Assembly (NCBI RefSeq): GCF_000483125.1
Contig: NZ_AXXR01000003.1
Location: 124,001-188,000 of the forward strand
DNA length: 64,000 bases
Direction of reading: 5' to 3'
From: Atopobium fossor DSM 15642
GTDB lineage: Bacteria; Actinomycetota; Coriobacteriia; Coriobacteriales; Atopobiaceae
Part shown: piece after piece, positions 24,808 to 34,516 of the stretch
How positions within the stretch are numbered: the stretch's first letter is position 1
How the letters are laid out: every line of letters starts with the position of its first letter
The notes under the pieces: generated by a model
Told to the model about the DNA's origin: nothing
The model's input: the letters and a program-made list of their open reading frames with translations, nothing else
The model's database searches: none
Program-made: the position numbers and the translations under genes

Positions 24808-25647
24808 CTAGTTACGCATAAATTCAGGCAGCTCACCTGTTCCTGCCACATCCGCAATCTGATTAAACGCCTTGGCTACCGCATAGTCCGCACTCTGACC
24901 AATATGATACCGAGCCGCAGCAGCAACCACTGGCTCGGCATTAGCAACGGCAACAGAATGGGGCAGTGCCGAGATGATGGAAAGATCATTAACGCCATCG
25001 CCAAACACAACAACTTCTTCTTTGATAAGCCCTAAAGCATCCATCAAAATCTGCGCGCCCTGAGTCTTTGACCAGCCCTTAGGCGTAACATCAAACCAAT
25101 CAATATAGGTGTAGAGAAAATCGAGCGAAGGCACCTCATACATAAGCTGCTGCTCAATATCCTCTTTGCGTATAAGGTCAGAATCAAACAAGACACCAAC
25201 ATTAACTGTTTGAATCTCAGGCAATTCTTCGGTCAAGATATAACCACTAGGAAAAGCACCGGGGCTATCCAACTTGCTGTTACCCTTACCATGCAAACCA
25301 ATAATCCAGGGTTTTGGATCATCTCCCGTTACTACAAGCGCAGCCCCGTCAATGTCACAAACACAACGAGCGATATTCTCAAGGTCTGCTTGCGAGAAAT
25401 ACTTTTGAAGTATGGGCCTGTTATCCAACCAAATTTCCAGCGCATTGCAGGTAATTGCCGTAGTTAACACAGTTTGATCAAGCTTAAAAAACTGAGCTAA
25501 ATCAGAAAATCCGCGTCCCGTTGCAGGCGCAAAGTGAATGCCCGCATCCATAAGCCTACGAATGGCGCAGATAGTCTCTTTAGAGACCTGCGCATCACCA
25601 AAGGGCAATAGCGTATTATCCATATCGGTAAGTACAAGCTTTATCAT
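24808..25647 (-). CDS. Cof-type HAD phosphatase (second of a tandem pair)
   Basis: A 279-residue paralogue of the neighbouring HAD gene. TDMDNTLLPFG carries the nucleophile motif, with Asn in place of the usual Gly. ATGRGFSDL gives motif II, and VVFGDGVNDLSII the C-terminal metal site. All catalytic residues are present and the cap domain is of the C2 type. The gap to the neighbour is 136 bases, with degenerate ACGCCTTT-like repeats, so the two may have separate promoters. Confidence 0.9.
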   Translation of the reverse strand: MIKLVLTDMDNTLLPFGDAQVSKETICAIRRLMDAGIHFAPATGRGFSDLAQFFKLDQTVLTTAITCNALEIWLDNRPILQKYFSQADLENIARCVCDIDGAALVVTGDDPKPWIIGLHGKGNSKLDSPGAFPSGYILTEELPEIQTVNVGVLFDSDLIRKEDIEQQLMYEVPSLDFLYTYIDWFDVTPKGWSKTQGAQILMDALGLIKEEVVVFGDGVNDLSIISALPHSVAVANAEPVVAAAARYHIGQSADYAVAKAFNQIADVAGTGELPEFMRN

Positions 25648-25755
25648 ACAAACTCATTTCACGCGCTTGCGGTTACTGTCTGTTTGCGATTACTGTCTGT
25701 TTGCCTTTGCGACTCACTGCCCCTGCTTGCTTTTTGCGGCGTACTTTGCTGCCTG

Positions 25756-27054
25756 TTACTGCTGAGCCACCGCAAACTTGGCAACTAAATGCTCTAACAC
25801 ATCAACGGTAATCTCCAAGCTGGGCACGGGCACAAACTCACGCACCGAATGTGCGTTATAGCCGCCCGTTGCAATATTGGGACATGGCAAGCCACGGAAG
25901 GTAAGCTGGCTACCATCAGTACCACCACGAACAGCTACACAATGCGCATTGGTAATACCCGCCTCACGGTTAGCTTCAAGCGCGTTATCTACCAAAAACT
26001 CAAGGCCCTCAAAGCACTCGGCCATGTTGCGATACTCGGGCTTAATGGAAACTTCTACCGTACCCTCGCCATGGCGTTTGTTAAGAAAACCTGCAATGTC
26101 ATACAGCAACTGCTGACGAGCCTCAAACTTAGCAGAGTCAAAGTCACGCACGATGTACTGCAGTTTTACCACATTGGCATCACCGGAAATCTCGGTAGGC
26201 ATAAAGAAGCCGTCGTAGCCCTCGGTATGCTCGGGGCGCTCGTTGGCAGGCAGCATAGCGTCAAACTCACGCGCTACTGTAATGGCATTAACCATGATGT
26301 CCTTAGCAGAACCCGGGTGTACCATCACGCCGGTAAATGTAATGTTTGCCTCGCAGGCAGAGAAGGTCTCGTAGTTAACCTCGCCCAACGTTTCTCCGTC
26401 AACGGTGTAGCACCAAGCAGCACCAAACTTCTTAAGGTCAAGCAGCTCTGCACCATGGCCAATTTCCTCGTCCGGTACAAAGGCGATCTTGAGCGTAGGA
26501 TGTGCCAGCTCGGGATGCTTCTTTAAGCGAGCGATAAGAGCCATGATTTCTGCTATGCCGGCCTTATCGTCAGCAGAAAGCAAGGTAGTGCCATCAGAGC
26601 ACACAATGTCCATGCCCACAAACATATCGAGGTCCGGAACCTGCTCTACCGTGGACTGAACCGGCTCGCCATTAACTATGCCGCTTACCAAAGGTCCACC
26701 CTCGTAGTGGACAATGTGAGGCGCAACTCCCTTGCCAGGTGCATCGGGAGCACTATCCATATGAGCGCATAGGCCCAACGCAGGCAAATCCTCTGCGCCG
26801 GCAGAGGCAGGAACGGTTGCTGTTACATAGGCATGCTCATCCACGCACACATCCTCACAGCCCAACTCAAGCAAATCTGCCTCTAGCATATGCGCTAAAT
26901 CAAACTGCGTTGCCGTAGAGGGCACCTGCGTATCATTGTTTGGGTCGGACGTGGTGTACACCTGTACGTAGCGCATAAAACGAGCTACTACGTCAGAAAC
27001 ACCCTCGGGGATGGGGGTGCCCGTATAATTTTGTGGAACTGTATTATCTGTCAT
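25756..27054 (-). CDS. pepT: Peptidase T (tripeptidase, M20B)
   Basis: A 432-residue zinc aminopeptidase that removes N-terminal residues from tripeptides in the cytoplasm. The metal-binding motifs are present: LCAHMDSAPDAPGKG, SADDKAGIAEIMAL and FVPDEEIGHGAELLDL, followed by the dimerisation lid and the C-terminal GGTDGSQLTF. Length is normal (about 410-430). It is monocistronic, and the terminator of the upstream activase gene lies just before it. Confidence 0.92.
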   Translation of the reverse strand: MTDNTVPQNYTGTPIPEGVSDVVARFMRYVQVYTTSDPNNDTQVPSTATQFDLAHMLEADLLELGCEDVCVDEHAYVTATVPASAGAEDLPALGLCAHMDSAPDAPGKGVAPHIVHYEGGPLVSGIVNGEPVQSTVEQVPDLDMFVGMDIVCSDGTTLLSADDKAGIAEIMALIARLKKHPELAHPTLKIAFVPDEEIGHGAELLDLKKFGAAWCYTVDGETLGEVNYETFSACEANITFTGVMVHPGSAKDIMVNAITVAREFDAMLPANERPEHTEGYDGFFMPTEISGDANVVKLQYIVRDFDSAKFEARQQLLYDIAGFLNKRHGEGTVEVSIKPEYRNMAECFEGLEFLVDNALEANREAGITNAHCVAVRGGTDGSQLTFRGLPCPNIATGGYNAHSVREFVPVPSLEITVDVLEHLVAKFAVAQQ

Positions 27055-27084
27055 GACTGCTCCTTTACTTGCAAGCCACTATTA

Positions 27085-27126
27085 AACTAAAAAATGTCCG
27101 CATTCCAGTTTAAAGAAATGCGGACT
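27085..27126 (-). terminator. Intrinsic terminator of the activase operon
   Basis: GTCCGCATT pairs with AATGCGGAC (27096-27125), followed on the minus strand by a T6 tract. It sits between the end of the activase gene and the start of pepT. Confidence 0.88.
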
Positions 27127-27165
27127 CATTATTCCTTAGGTTACGTCAATGGCAGAAAAATCATG

Positions 27166-30100
27166 CTATTTGGAAGTGCTGGATGAGAAGTCCTCGTGCC
27201 GAGAAGCTCGTTGGGCCGCAGTCTTTTTAACAGACGCAAGGCGCTCCAGCTGTTCGGAACTCAAAACAAGTCCGCCGCATTTCTCGTCCACAGAGGGCGC
27301 GACTGTATACAGTGTTGGATCGGCAGGATTTTCCAGTTTAAAGCCACCCTCACGGTTGTTACGATAATTCTCCTTAGCAACGGAAATCATGAGCTTAATA
27401 CGGTTAAGCTGGTTAACCTCAGATGCGCCAGGATCGTAATCTACCGCCACAATATTGGACTCAGGATGCATTTGACGCAGGCGCTTAATAACGGCCTTGC
27501 CTACCACGTGGTTGGGCAAGCACGCAAAGGGCTGAGCACACACAATATTGGGTGTTCCATGATCAATAAGGTCCACCATCTCGGCCGTCAACAGCCAGCC
27601 CTCGCCCATGGTGTTGCACAACGACAAAATCTGAGCAGCCTTGTTACCCAACTCATCAATAGGCTCGTAAGGTTCAAAGCGCGTACTCTTCTTAAGCATG
27701 TTGTTAATGGGCTCACGCATGCCTTGAACTGCTCGAATACCAGCAGAATGCGTTACACGACTCGAGAGTTTAGTACCCAACTCATCTTTCATGTTGAGTT
27801 GATTGGACATACCAAACAAGAAGAAGTCTGTTAGATTAGGCACGTTGGCCTCGCAACCCTCGGCTTCAATGACCTTAACCAGCTCATTGTTTGCTGTGGG
27901 GTGGAACTTTACTAAAATCTCTCCCACTACACCAACACGTGGCTTGGAACGATCATTGGTAAGCGGCAGTGTCTCAAACGCATCCACCACATCCTGACAC
28001 AGCGCATAAAACGCACGACGGCTAATGGTTGGCATTTCCTTGCGTGCACGCGCCATGAATTTCTCGTACAACTCATTAGCAGAGCCAGGCACTGTCTCGT
28101 ACGGACGTGTGCGGTACAGCAACTGCATAATCAAATCGCCAAAAAGCAAGGTAAAGCCTGCGCGTAAAATCAAACCAGGCTTCATGATGCTAAAGCCAGG
28201 GTTGTTCTCGTCTAGGCTTCGCGCTACAGAAAGAGAAATAACAGGCACCTGGTCATGACCAGCATCGCGCAGTGCCTTGCGGATAAGCGCAATGTAGTTG
28301 GTTGCGCGACAACCGCCACCCGTCTGAGAAATAATAACGGCTGTTTTGTTAAGGTCGTACTTGCCCGATTCAATTGCTTCCATAATCTGGCCGGTTACCA
28401 GGATAGATGGATAGCAAATGTCGTTGTTTACGTAACGCAAACCAGCCTCAATAGCACCGTGGTCAACGGATGGTAACAGCACAACGTTATACTTATACTG
28501 ACGCAGCAGCTCAGCGAGAATATCAAAGTGGATAGGCGCCATTTGCGGAACCAAAATGGTATAGCCCTCATCAAACATCTGCTTGGTAAATTCTATCTTT
28601 TCCCAGGCAGCGCTTGCAGCCTTACGCTCCACAGGCACCAACTGCCCCTCGCCCACCGTGCGCTCCAACTCTGCACGCTGTTCATTCAAAGCTGCCATAA
28701 GGGAACGGACACGAATGCGTGCCGCACCTAGATTGGAAACCTCGTCAATTTTAAGCACGGTATAAATCTTGCCCGATGCCTCAAGAATCTCCTGCACTTG
28801 ATCGGTGGTTAACGCGTCCAAACCACAACCAAAGCTGTTGAGTTGAATCAAATCCAAGTCATTGCGACTGGCAACAAACCGTGCTGCCCTATACAAACGA
28901 CTGTGATACATCCACTGATCAACCACGCGAATAGGACGTTCTGGCTGCATCTTATGTGCAATGCTGTCCTCGGTTAAAACAGCAAAGCCAAACGAGGAAA
29001 TGAGCTCGGGAATAGCATGGTTAATTTCACCGTCGTTGTGATAAGGACGTCCGGCCAGCACAATACCATGTCCATCATGCGCTTCAAGCCATGCCAAAGC
29101 CTCATCGCCCTTACGCTGCATGGCCTCCTTAAAATCTAAGTCTGCCTGCCAAGCAGCATTAACGGCGCGATCAATTTCTCCGCGCGTAATATGCTCCCCG
29201 CGAAAAACACCTTTACCAGACTGTGCGTCCTTCTCGCGCTGAACAGAAATCAACTCATACAGACGACGCTTGAGTTCTTTTTTATTGTCGTACGGAATAA
29301 AGGGCGCCATAAACTGCACGTCCGGAGCAGACAGCTCATCCATGTTAAGGCTTAAAGCCTGAGGATAACTCATAACAATGGGGCAATTATAGTGATTACC
29401 AGCAGTTGTATCCTCAATACGCTCCCAACGAATGCAGGGCATCCAAATAAAGTCAGGTTTCTTTTTAAGCAGATTCATTACATGGCCGTGGGAAAGCTTT
29501 GCAGGATAACACACGCTTTCCGAAGGCATGGACTCAATACCGGACTCATACACCTTCTTAGAAGAAGGATCGGACAGCACCACGCTAAAGCCCAGTTCCG
29601 TAAAGAAGGTATGCCAGAACGGATAATTTTCGTACATATTAAGCGCACGCGGAATGCCCACGGTGCCATGCGGCGCGGTCTTCTTATCAAGTGATGGGCG
29701 ATCAAAGAGCAGCTTATTTTTGTAGGTAAACAGATTGGGTGCATCGGATTTCTTTTTCTTATTGCCCGCACCACGCTCGCAGCGATTACCCGTAATAAAC
29801 TTGCGACCCTTACCAAAGTTGGACACAGTAAGCAGGCAGTTGTTAGAGCACAAGCCACAGTGCACCTTGGAGTGTTTAACTGTAAGCGTTGCAAGAGCCT
29901 GACGGTCTAGTAGCGTAGAAGTACCATTTTCTCCCGCACGGTCTTTGGCGAGAAGGGCCGCACCGTAGGCACCCATACAACCAGCAATGTCGGGACGAAT
30001 AACGTCACGACCCGTAAGCAGCTCAAAAGCGCGCAGGGTTGCATCGGACATAAAGGTACCGCCCTGCACTACAACATAGTTGCCAATCTCGGAAAAATCA

Positions 30101-31779
30101 CGCAGCTTAATAACCTTAAACAGCGCGTTTTTAATCACAGAGTAAGACAAACCCGATGCAATATCGCCAACGGTTGCACCTTCTTTTTGTGCCTGCTTAA
30201 CTCGAGAGTTCATAAACACGGTGCAACGACTACCCAAATCCACCGGACCAGTAGCCTTAACTGCTTCTGCCGCAAACTCACGGACATCCATGCCCATGGA
30301 GACAGCAAAGCTCTCTATAAAGGAACCGCAGCCAGCAGAGCAAGCCTCATTAAGCATGATGTGCTCAATAACACCATCCTTAACCTGCAAGCACTTCATA
30401 TCCTGGCCGCCAATATCCAAGATGAAGTCCACCTTGGGAATAAATGCCTTTGCGCCACGCAGGTGTGCTACGGTCTCGATTTCTCCCGAATCCGCTCGCA
30501 GTGCCTCTATAAGCAGCGCTTCTCCGTAGCCCGTTGTAGTGACATGACCAATGGTGCAACCCGCAGGTAACTTGCCATAAAAATCATCCATGATCTTTTG
30601 CGCAGTACCCAAAATATCGCCACCATTGTTGCCATACCAGGTGTACAAAAGCTGGCCATCTTCACCCACAGCAGCAGCCTTCATAGTGGTAGAGCCCGCA
30701 TCAATACCCAAAAAAACGCGACCAGAATAACCTGCCAAGTCGCCCTTAGGCACCACCTGCTTGTCATGACGCTCGCAGAATTTCTCGTAATCCTCAGGTG
30801 CTGCAAACAACGGCTCCAAACGCGCCACCTCAGAGCCTTGCACGTCACCTAAGTTATCGAGAAGATCAATAAGCTCGTCTAAGCTAATGGTTTGCGTAGA
30901 CTCTCCCGCCAGTGCTGCACCCGTTGCCACAAACAAATGCGCGTTCGTAGGAACAATGCGATGCTCTTCGTCCAAATTGAGCGTCTCGTAAAAACGCTTG
31001 CGCAGCTCAGATAGGTAGTTAAGCGGACCGCCCAAAAATGCTACATAGCCTCGAATGGGGTGACCGCAAGCCAAACCAGAAACGGTTTGATTGGCCACAG
31101 ACTGAAAAATAGAAGCGGCAATATCGGCTGGTGCCGCACCTTCATTAAGAAGGGGCTGCACGTCAGACTTTGCAAAAACACCGCAACGACTTGCAATGGG
31201 ATAAATATGTGTTGCGCTCTTAGCAAGCTCATTCAAACCGGTAGCATCTGTCTTAAGCAGGGTTGCCATCTGGTCTATAAAGGCACCCGTACCACCCGCA
31301 CAGGTACCATTCATGCGCTGCTCAATGCCATTATCAAAATAGATAATTTTGGCATCCTCGCCGCCCAACTCAATAGCGCAATCAGTTTGAGGAATGAGAT
31401 TTTCTACCGCACGCTTGGAAGCAATAACTTCCTGAACAAACTCGAGCTCGAGCCATTTAGCTAATAGCAAACCACCAGAACCAGTAATGGATGCCCGCAT
31501 GGATGCACCAGGCAAATACGTCTGCGCTTTTTGGAATAACTCGCGCGCGGTTGCACGAACATCGGTATGGTGACGCTGATAATTTGCATATACGAGCTGG
31601 GCCTTCTCGTCTATGACCGCTAACTTTACCGTAGTAGAGCCAACATCAATGCCCAGCCGCAGCTGAGCATGAGAAAAGTCAGTTGCATGTGCAGGATGCA
31701 GCTCGGCACCATCTGCTACCAAATCCAGTGGACGTGCCACCCGCGCCTGTTCACGATTAGAGAGTTCATGATTTGTCAT
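27166..31779 (-). CDS. Giant acyl-CoA dehydratase activase (BadF/HgdC family, two activase domains plus DUF2229)
   Basis: A 1537-residue protein. The first ASKHA ATPase domain has GIDVGSTTVK at about residue 47 and NGTCAGGTGAFID with the cluster Cys. The second has GIDAGSTTMK at about 355 and NEACSAGCGSFIES. The matching second Cys residues are in SRCGVF and SRCTVF. A Cys-rich stretch (VHCGLCSNNCLLT) and a DUF2229/HgdB-like part follow. Activases use ATP to inject one electron through a [4Fe-4S] cluster into 2-hydroxyacyl-CoA dehydratases or related reductases. No catalytic dehydratase gene lies in this window, so the target is unknown. It overlaps the upstream TetR-type gene by one base; GGGGGG serves as ribosome site. 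Confidence 0.88.
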   Translation of the reverse strand: MTNHELSNREQARVARPLDLVADGAELHPAHATDFSHAQLRLGIDVGSTTVKLAVIDEKAQLVYANYQRHHTDVRATARELFQKAQTYLPGASMRASITGSGGLLLAKWLELEFVQEVIASKRAVENLIPQTDCAIELGGEDAKIIYFDNGIEQRMNGTCAGGTGAFIDQMATLLKTDATGLNELAKSATHIYPIASRCGVFAKSDVQPLLNEGAAPADIAASIFQSVANQTVSGLACGHPIRGYVAFLGGPLNYLSELRKRFYETLNLDEEHRIVPTNAHLFVATGAALAGESTQTISLDELIDLLDNLGDVQGSEVARLEPLFAAPEDYEKFCERHDKQVVPKGDLAGYSGRVFLGIDAGSTTMKAAAVGEDGQLLYTWYGNNGGDILGTAQKIMDDFYGKLPAGCTIGHVTTTGYGEALLIEALRADSGEIETVAHLRGAKAFIPKVDFILDIGGQDMKCLQVKDGVIEHIMLNEACSAGCGSFIESFAVSMGMDVREFAAEAVKATGPVDLGSRCTVFMNSRVKQAQKEGATVGDIASGLSYSVIKNALFKVIKLRDFSEIGNYVVVQGGTFMSDATLRAFELLTGRDVIRPDIAGCMGAYGAALLAKDRAGENGTSTLLDRQALATLTVKHSKVHCGLCSNNCLLTVSNFGKGRKFITGNRCERGAGNKKKKSDAPNLFTYKNKLLFDRPSLDKKTAPHGTVGIPRALNMYENYPFWHTFFTELGFSVVLSDPSSKKVYESGIESMPSESVCYPAKLSHGHVMNLLKKKPDFIWMPCIRWERIEDTTAGNHYNCPIVMSYPQALSLNMDELSAPDVQFMAPFIPYDNKKELKRRLYELISVQREKDAQSGKGVFRGEHITRGEIDRAVNAAWQADLDFKEAMQRKGDEALAWLEAHDGHGIVLAGRPYHNDGEINHAIPELISSFGFAVLTEDSIAHKMQPERPIRVVDQWMYHSRLYRAARFVASRNDLDLIQLNSFGCGLDALTTDQVQEILEASGKIYTVLKIDEVSNLGAARIRVRSLMAALNEQRAELERTVGEGQLVPVERKAASAAWEKIEFTKQMFDEGYTILVPQMAPIHFDILAELLRQYKYNVVLLPSVDHGAIEAGLRYVNNDICYPSILVTGQIMEAIESGKYDLNKTAVIISQTGGGCRATNYIALIRKALRDAGHDQVPVISLSVARSLDENNPGFSIMKPGLILRAGFTLLFGDLIMQLLYRTRPYETVPGSANELYEKFMARARKEMPTISRRAFYALCQDVVDAFETLPLTNDRSKPRVGVVGEILVKFHPTANNELVKVIEAEGCEANVPNLTDFFLFGMSNQLNMKDELGTKLSSRVTHSAGIRAVQGMREPINNMLKKSTRFEPYEPIDELGNKAAQILSLCNTMGEGWLLTAEMVDLIDHGTPNIVCAQPFACLPNHVVGKAVIKRLRQMHPESNIVAVDYDPGASEVNQLNRIKLMISVAKENYRNNREGGFKLENPADPTLYTVAPSVDEKCGGLVLSSEQLERLASVKKTAAQRASRHEDFSSSTSK

Positions 31780-32498
31780 TATTGTTCCCCCCTATAAAAC
31801 GCAATTGCAGCACCAAGCGCACCCACGTTAAAGTTCATTTGCTTGTCATAAAGATCACCTGGACGCACAAACATCAACGCCGTCATAATGCGAGACATAA
31901 TACCCACGTCTTCCTGCATGCCACGCGTAAGCCAACGAACCAAAACGCCAACTTCAGCAGAAATCGTATAGGTAAGGTAGTAATCCAGCAGAGCCTCACC
32001 TACGTGTTCATTAATGCCTTGAGCTGCACGCTCATGAACCACCTCACGAACGAGAAGTTCAATACGATGAATAAAACCTGGGTCGCCACCGTCACCAAGT
32101 AGCGCAGGCATATAACTTCCACTTCCTTTTAAAAACTCCAGCGCCTCAACCGTACCGGGACAGGGCTGCAAATGCGTAATAGCCTCTTGCAAGCTATCTA
32201 AATCTGTTGTTGCAATACGAACAATGTAGGGACGCAGGCATTCCAACGTGTCATCCTCAATCGCACGCACCAAATCTGGAATATCCTTAAAGTGCGAATA
32301 AAAAGTACGTCGCGTAATCTGTGCATGATCACTTACCGCAGTAACAGTTACCTGTGACAAATCCCCGGTCTTCTCGATCTCTGCTGCTAGAGCATCACGC
32401 AAAGCACGTCGTGTGCGCACAATACGGCGATCCATATTTGCAGTTACAACATTGGTAGCAATAAGCGGAGTATCTTCGCAACCAGTCCTGACGCGCAT
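31779..32498 (-). CDS. TetR family transcriptional regulator
   Basis: A 239-residue regulator. The helix-turn-helix (VTVTAVSDHAQITRRTFYSHF, with Phe-Tyr-Ser-His-Phe as the family hallmark) is at about residues 50-70. The remainder is the helical ligand domain. ATG 32498 follows AAGGAGAATTC, an ideal site. Its stop overlaps the start of the activase gene (TAATG), so the two are co-transcribed and it probably controls the operon. The divergent intergenic region contains a 24-bp imperfect palindrome that could be its operator. Confidence 0.85.
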   Translation of the reverse strand: MRVRTGCEDTPLIATNVVTANMDRRIVRTRRALRDALAAEIEKTGDLSQVTVTAVSDHAQITRRTFYSHFKDIPDLVRAIEDDTLECLRPYIVRIATTDLDSLQEAITHLQPCPGTVEALEFLKGSGSYMPALLGDGGDPGFIHRIELLVREVVHERAAQGINEHVGEALLDYYLTYTISAEVGVLVRWLTRGMQEDVGIMSRIMTALMFVRPGDLYDKQMNFNVGALGAAIAFYRGEQ

Positions 32499-32540
32499 GA
32501 ATTCTCCTTTTTGAGCTATCGCTCAGTTTTTTATCAGTTA

Positions 32541-32584
32541 TTACACACTATGTATAGTAAGTAACAATTTGTGTAGTATTACAC
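32541..32584. promoter_or_regulatory. Candidate TetR operators in the divergent region
   Basis: An imperfect 24-bp palindrome (TTAC-2-ACTAT-2-ATAGT-2-GTAA) spans 32541-32564, and a shorter one (GTGTA-4-TACAC) spans 32571-32584. Both lie just upstream of the tetR-activase operon, on the side facing the beta-lactamase-like gene. The symmetry is seen; the binding is inference. Confidence 0.4.
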
Positions 32585-32733
32585 GAGCGAGAAATGCTGC
32601 GTAATATACCCGCGCTCAAAAACATAAAACTGCTACACTATTGAAATGTAGTTGTATTTGACCTTGAGTGTCTACTTTTTAGCAGCTACTTCTTGTACGC
32701 GTCCGGCCAAAACTCTGCCAGAGGAACTACATT

Positions 32734-33951
32734 TTGTCTGCTAACAACCCTTACCATTCCCGGCACTCTTCATCTTCTAACCATAGCCAGCCAAACAGCC
32801 AGCCTCAGACAAATAACCACCGGCCAAAAAGTCTCCCTCTGCACCGTTTTGAGCCTACACGTCACCAACAAACACATCAGCGCCAAACACGTCATGCTCA
32901 ATCACAAGGGCATATACTTCATCATCACAAGTCACCTAATCACACAACAAAGCACAGGTATTCAACACGCACGATTGTTGTAATTGTGCTGGGACTTCTT
33001 GTTATCTTAGGACTGCTTATTGCTCTTATTTCATGTGGCATGAGGTATACAAAAGCCAAGAAGACCAAGCAAAACGCAGCAATAAGCCCTACAACAACTG
33101 CTCGTGCCGCACTTTCTAATGATGCAAGCCCGCGCATTAACACAGACAAAGATGCAACCATCGTAGACTATGACAAAGACGGCATTTTGGTTCACGCACC
33201 AGAGGGTTTTACAGACACCTCCAGCTACGGTGAACTGGTTGATGCTGTGGATGAATTTGAGTCCTATGGCTATACTTTAAGTTTCTCGCTCTTAGACCTT
33301 AATACGGGTCGTTCTCTTGATTACAACAAAGACACTGCCCTGTACCCCGCAAGTGCCATTAAAGCTGCCTATACGGCTATGGTATACGAGACACACGGAG
33401 GTGCCTCCGGACTTGCTGGTGTGGCAGAAAACTGCATTGTTAACTCCGATAACGAATCTTTCCACACGCTGATTCATACCTTTGGTCTATCAAGCTATGG
33501 CAATTGGCTTACCCAGCATGGCGCTCCCAACGCAGGTCAAATAGCTTATGTACACTATTATCCAAAGATTAGCGCCGCAGAGCTGTCCAACGTCTGGCAA
33601 GAAATTTTCCGCTACGGTGTTTCTGGCGAGAAGGGCTCTGAGGAATTTACCAACTTCTTAGCTCAATCCAATCACACTTCTATGGGCGGCTTGCTCCGTG
33701 ATCGCTATACCGTATGGGCAAAACCTGGCTGGTATCCCAAGGATGGCACGGGTAACGAAGCAACGGTAGATGCTGGCGTGGTTTTCTCGGACTGCGGCCC
33801 CTATGTATTTGTAGTTATGTCTAATGCACCCGAGGATTTTAATGCCATGTTTCCCCTAGAAGATGCACTCAATGCTGCTCATGGCTGCATGTGTGGTGGA
33901 AGCATAGACTTGCTACAAACGGACTACACCTCTCTGCCAGGGATTTCATAA
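32734..33951 (+). CDS. Membrane-anchored serine beta-lactamase-like hydrolase with His-rich N-terminal tail
   Basis: A 405-residue protein. Residues 1-79 are a His/Gln/Ser/Asn-rich tail with about 14 His. Residues 80-101 are a transmembrane helix (VVIVLGLLVILGLLIALI). The extracellular part resembles a class A beta-lactamase: YPASAIKAAY gives Ser207-x-x-Lys210, SDN occurs at 238-240, and WAKPGW takes the place of the Lys-Thr-Gly box. The TTG at 32734 is the likely start, with GAGGAAC before it. It may be a cell-wall peptidase or esterase; true beta-lactamase activity is doubtful given the altered third box. Confidence 0.75.
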   Translation: MSANNPYHSRHSSSSNHSQPNSQPQTNNHRPKSLPLHRFEPTRHQQTHQRQTRHAQSQGHILHHHKSPNHTTKHRYSTRTIVVIVLGLLVILGLLIALISCGMRYTKAKKTKQNAAISPTTTARAALSNDASPRINTDKDATIVDYDKDGILVHAPEGFTDTSSYGELVDAVDEFESYGYTLSFSLLDLNTGRSLDYNKDTALYPASAIKAAYTAMVYETHGGASGLAGVAENCIVNSDNESFHTLIHTFGLSSYGNWLTQHGAPNAGQIAYVHYYPKISAAELSNVWQEIFRYGVSGEKGSEEFTNFLAQSNHTSMGGLLRDRYTVWAKPGWYPKDGTGNEATVDAGVVFSDCGPYVFVVMSNAPEDFNAMFPLEDALNAAHGCMCGGSIDLLQTDYTSLPGIS

Positions 33952-34032
33952 AAGGTGTTCTAGTCGTACTGAAGAATCAGCTTCTCGTCTCTTTTCCTGC
34001 TTTAATACAAGATGAATGAGATGAGCTAACTT

Positions 34033-34323
34033 TTAAAACGGCTTAGCATTGACTGCATTCAAAATATTGGAAACAACAAGAAACATACCCAATATGATTA
34101 AGACTATGTGCATTCGCTGAGCGGATGGTTTTTCTTCAACAGGTCGAATGATTTCATGAACTAATACAGCACTCCAACATAATGTTGTCAGCCAGTATTG
34201 ATATGGATGCATTGCTGGAATAATCATAGAGGCAATAAGCAGTGGGATTAGTATAACTCCGCAGCAAATCCTCAGATATTTACCCCACCTGGTCTCCCAA
34301 ATAAAATGATAAAGTTCTTTCAT
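34033..34323 (-). CDS. Small membrane protein, unknown
   Basis: A 96-residue protein with three predicted transmembrane helices (ICCGVILIPLLIASMIIPAM, LTTLCWSAVLVHEII, IVLIILGMFLVVSNIL). I recognise no family. Start codon choice is uncertain (34323 or 34335). It stands alone between two + strand genes. Confidence 0.5.
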   Translation of the reverse strand: MKELYHFIWETRWGKYLRICCGVILIPLLIASMIIPAMHPYQYWLTTLCWSAVLVHEIIRPVEEKPSAQRMHIVLIILGMFLVVSNILNAVNAKPF

Positions 34324-34516
34324 AAGCATTACCATTCTTACGCCTTATGGCAACGGCATCTGCCCCTCTCAACCTAGTAAGATTATTGTATACAAATCTC
34401 ACATTAGAGTTAACCATGACTAATAAGCTCTTTTGGTAAACTATTTCCTTGTGAATTATGCTTTTACCACATGATTTTCTCTCTATCTACTCACGCCCAT
34501 GAAGGGAATTCACCAC

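Noticed and set aside
31783-31793. Poly-C run before the activase as a phase-variation tract
   Set aside because: It is only six bases, lies inside the end of the regulator gene and acts as the ribosome site of the activase.
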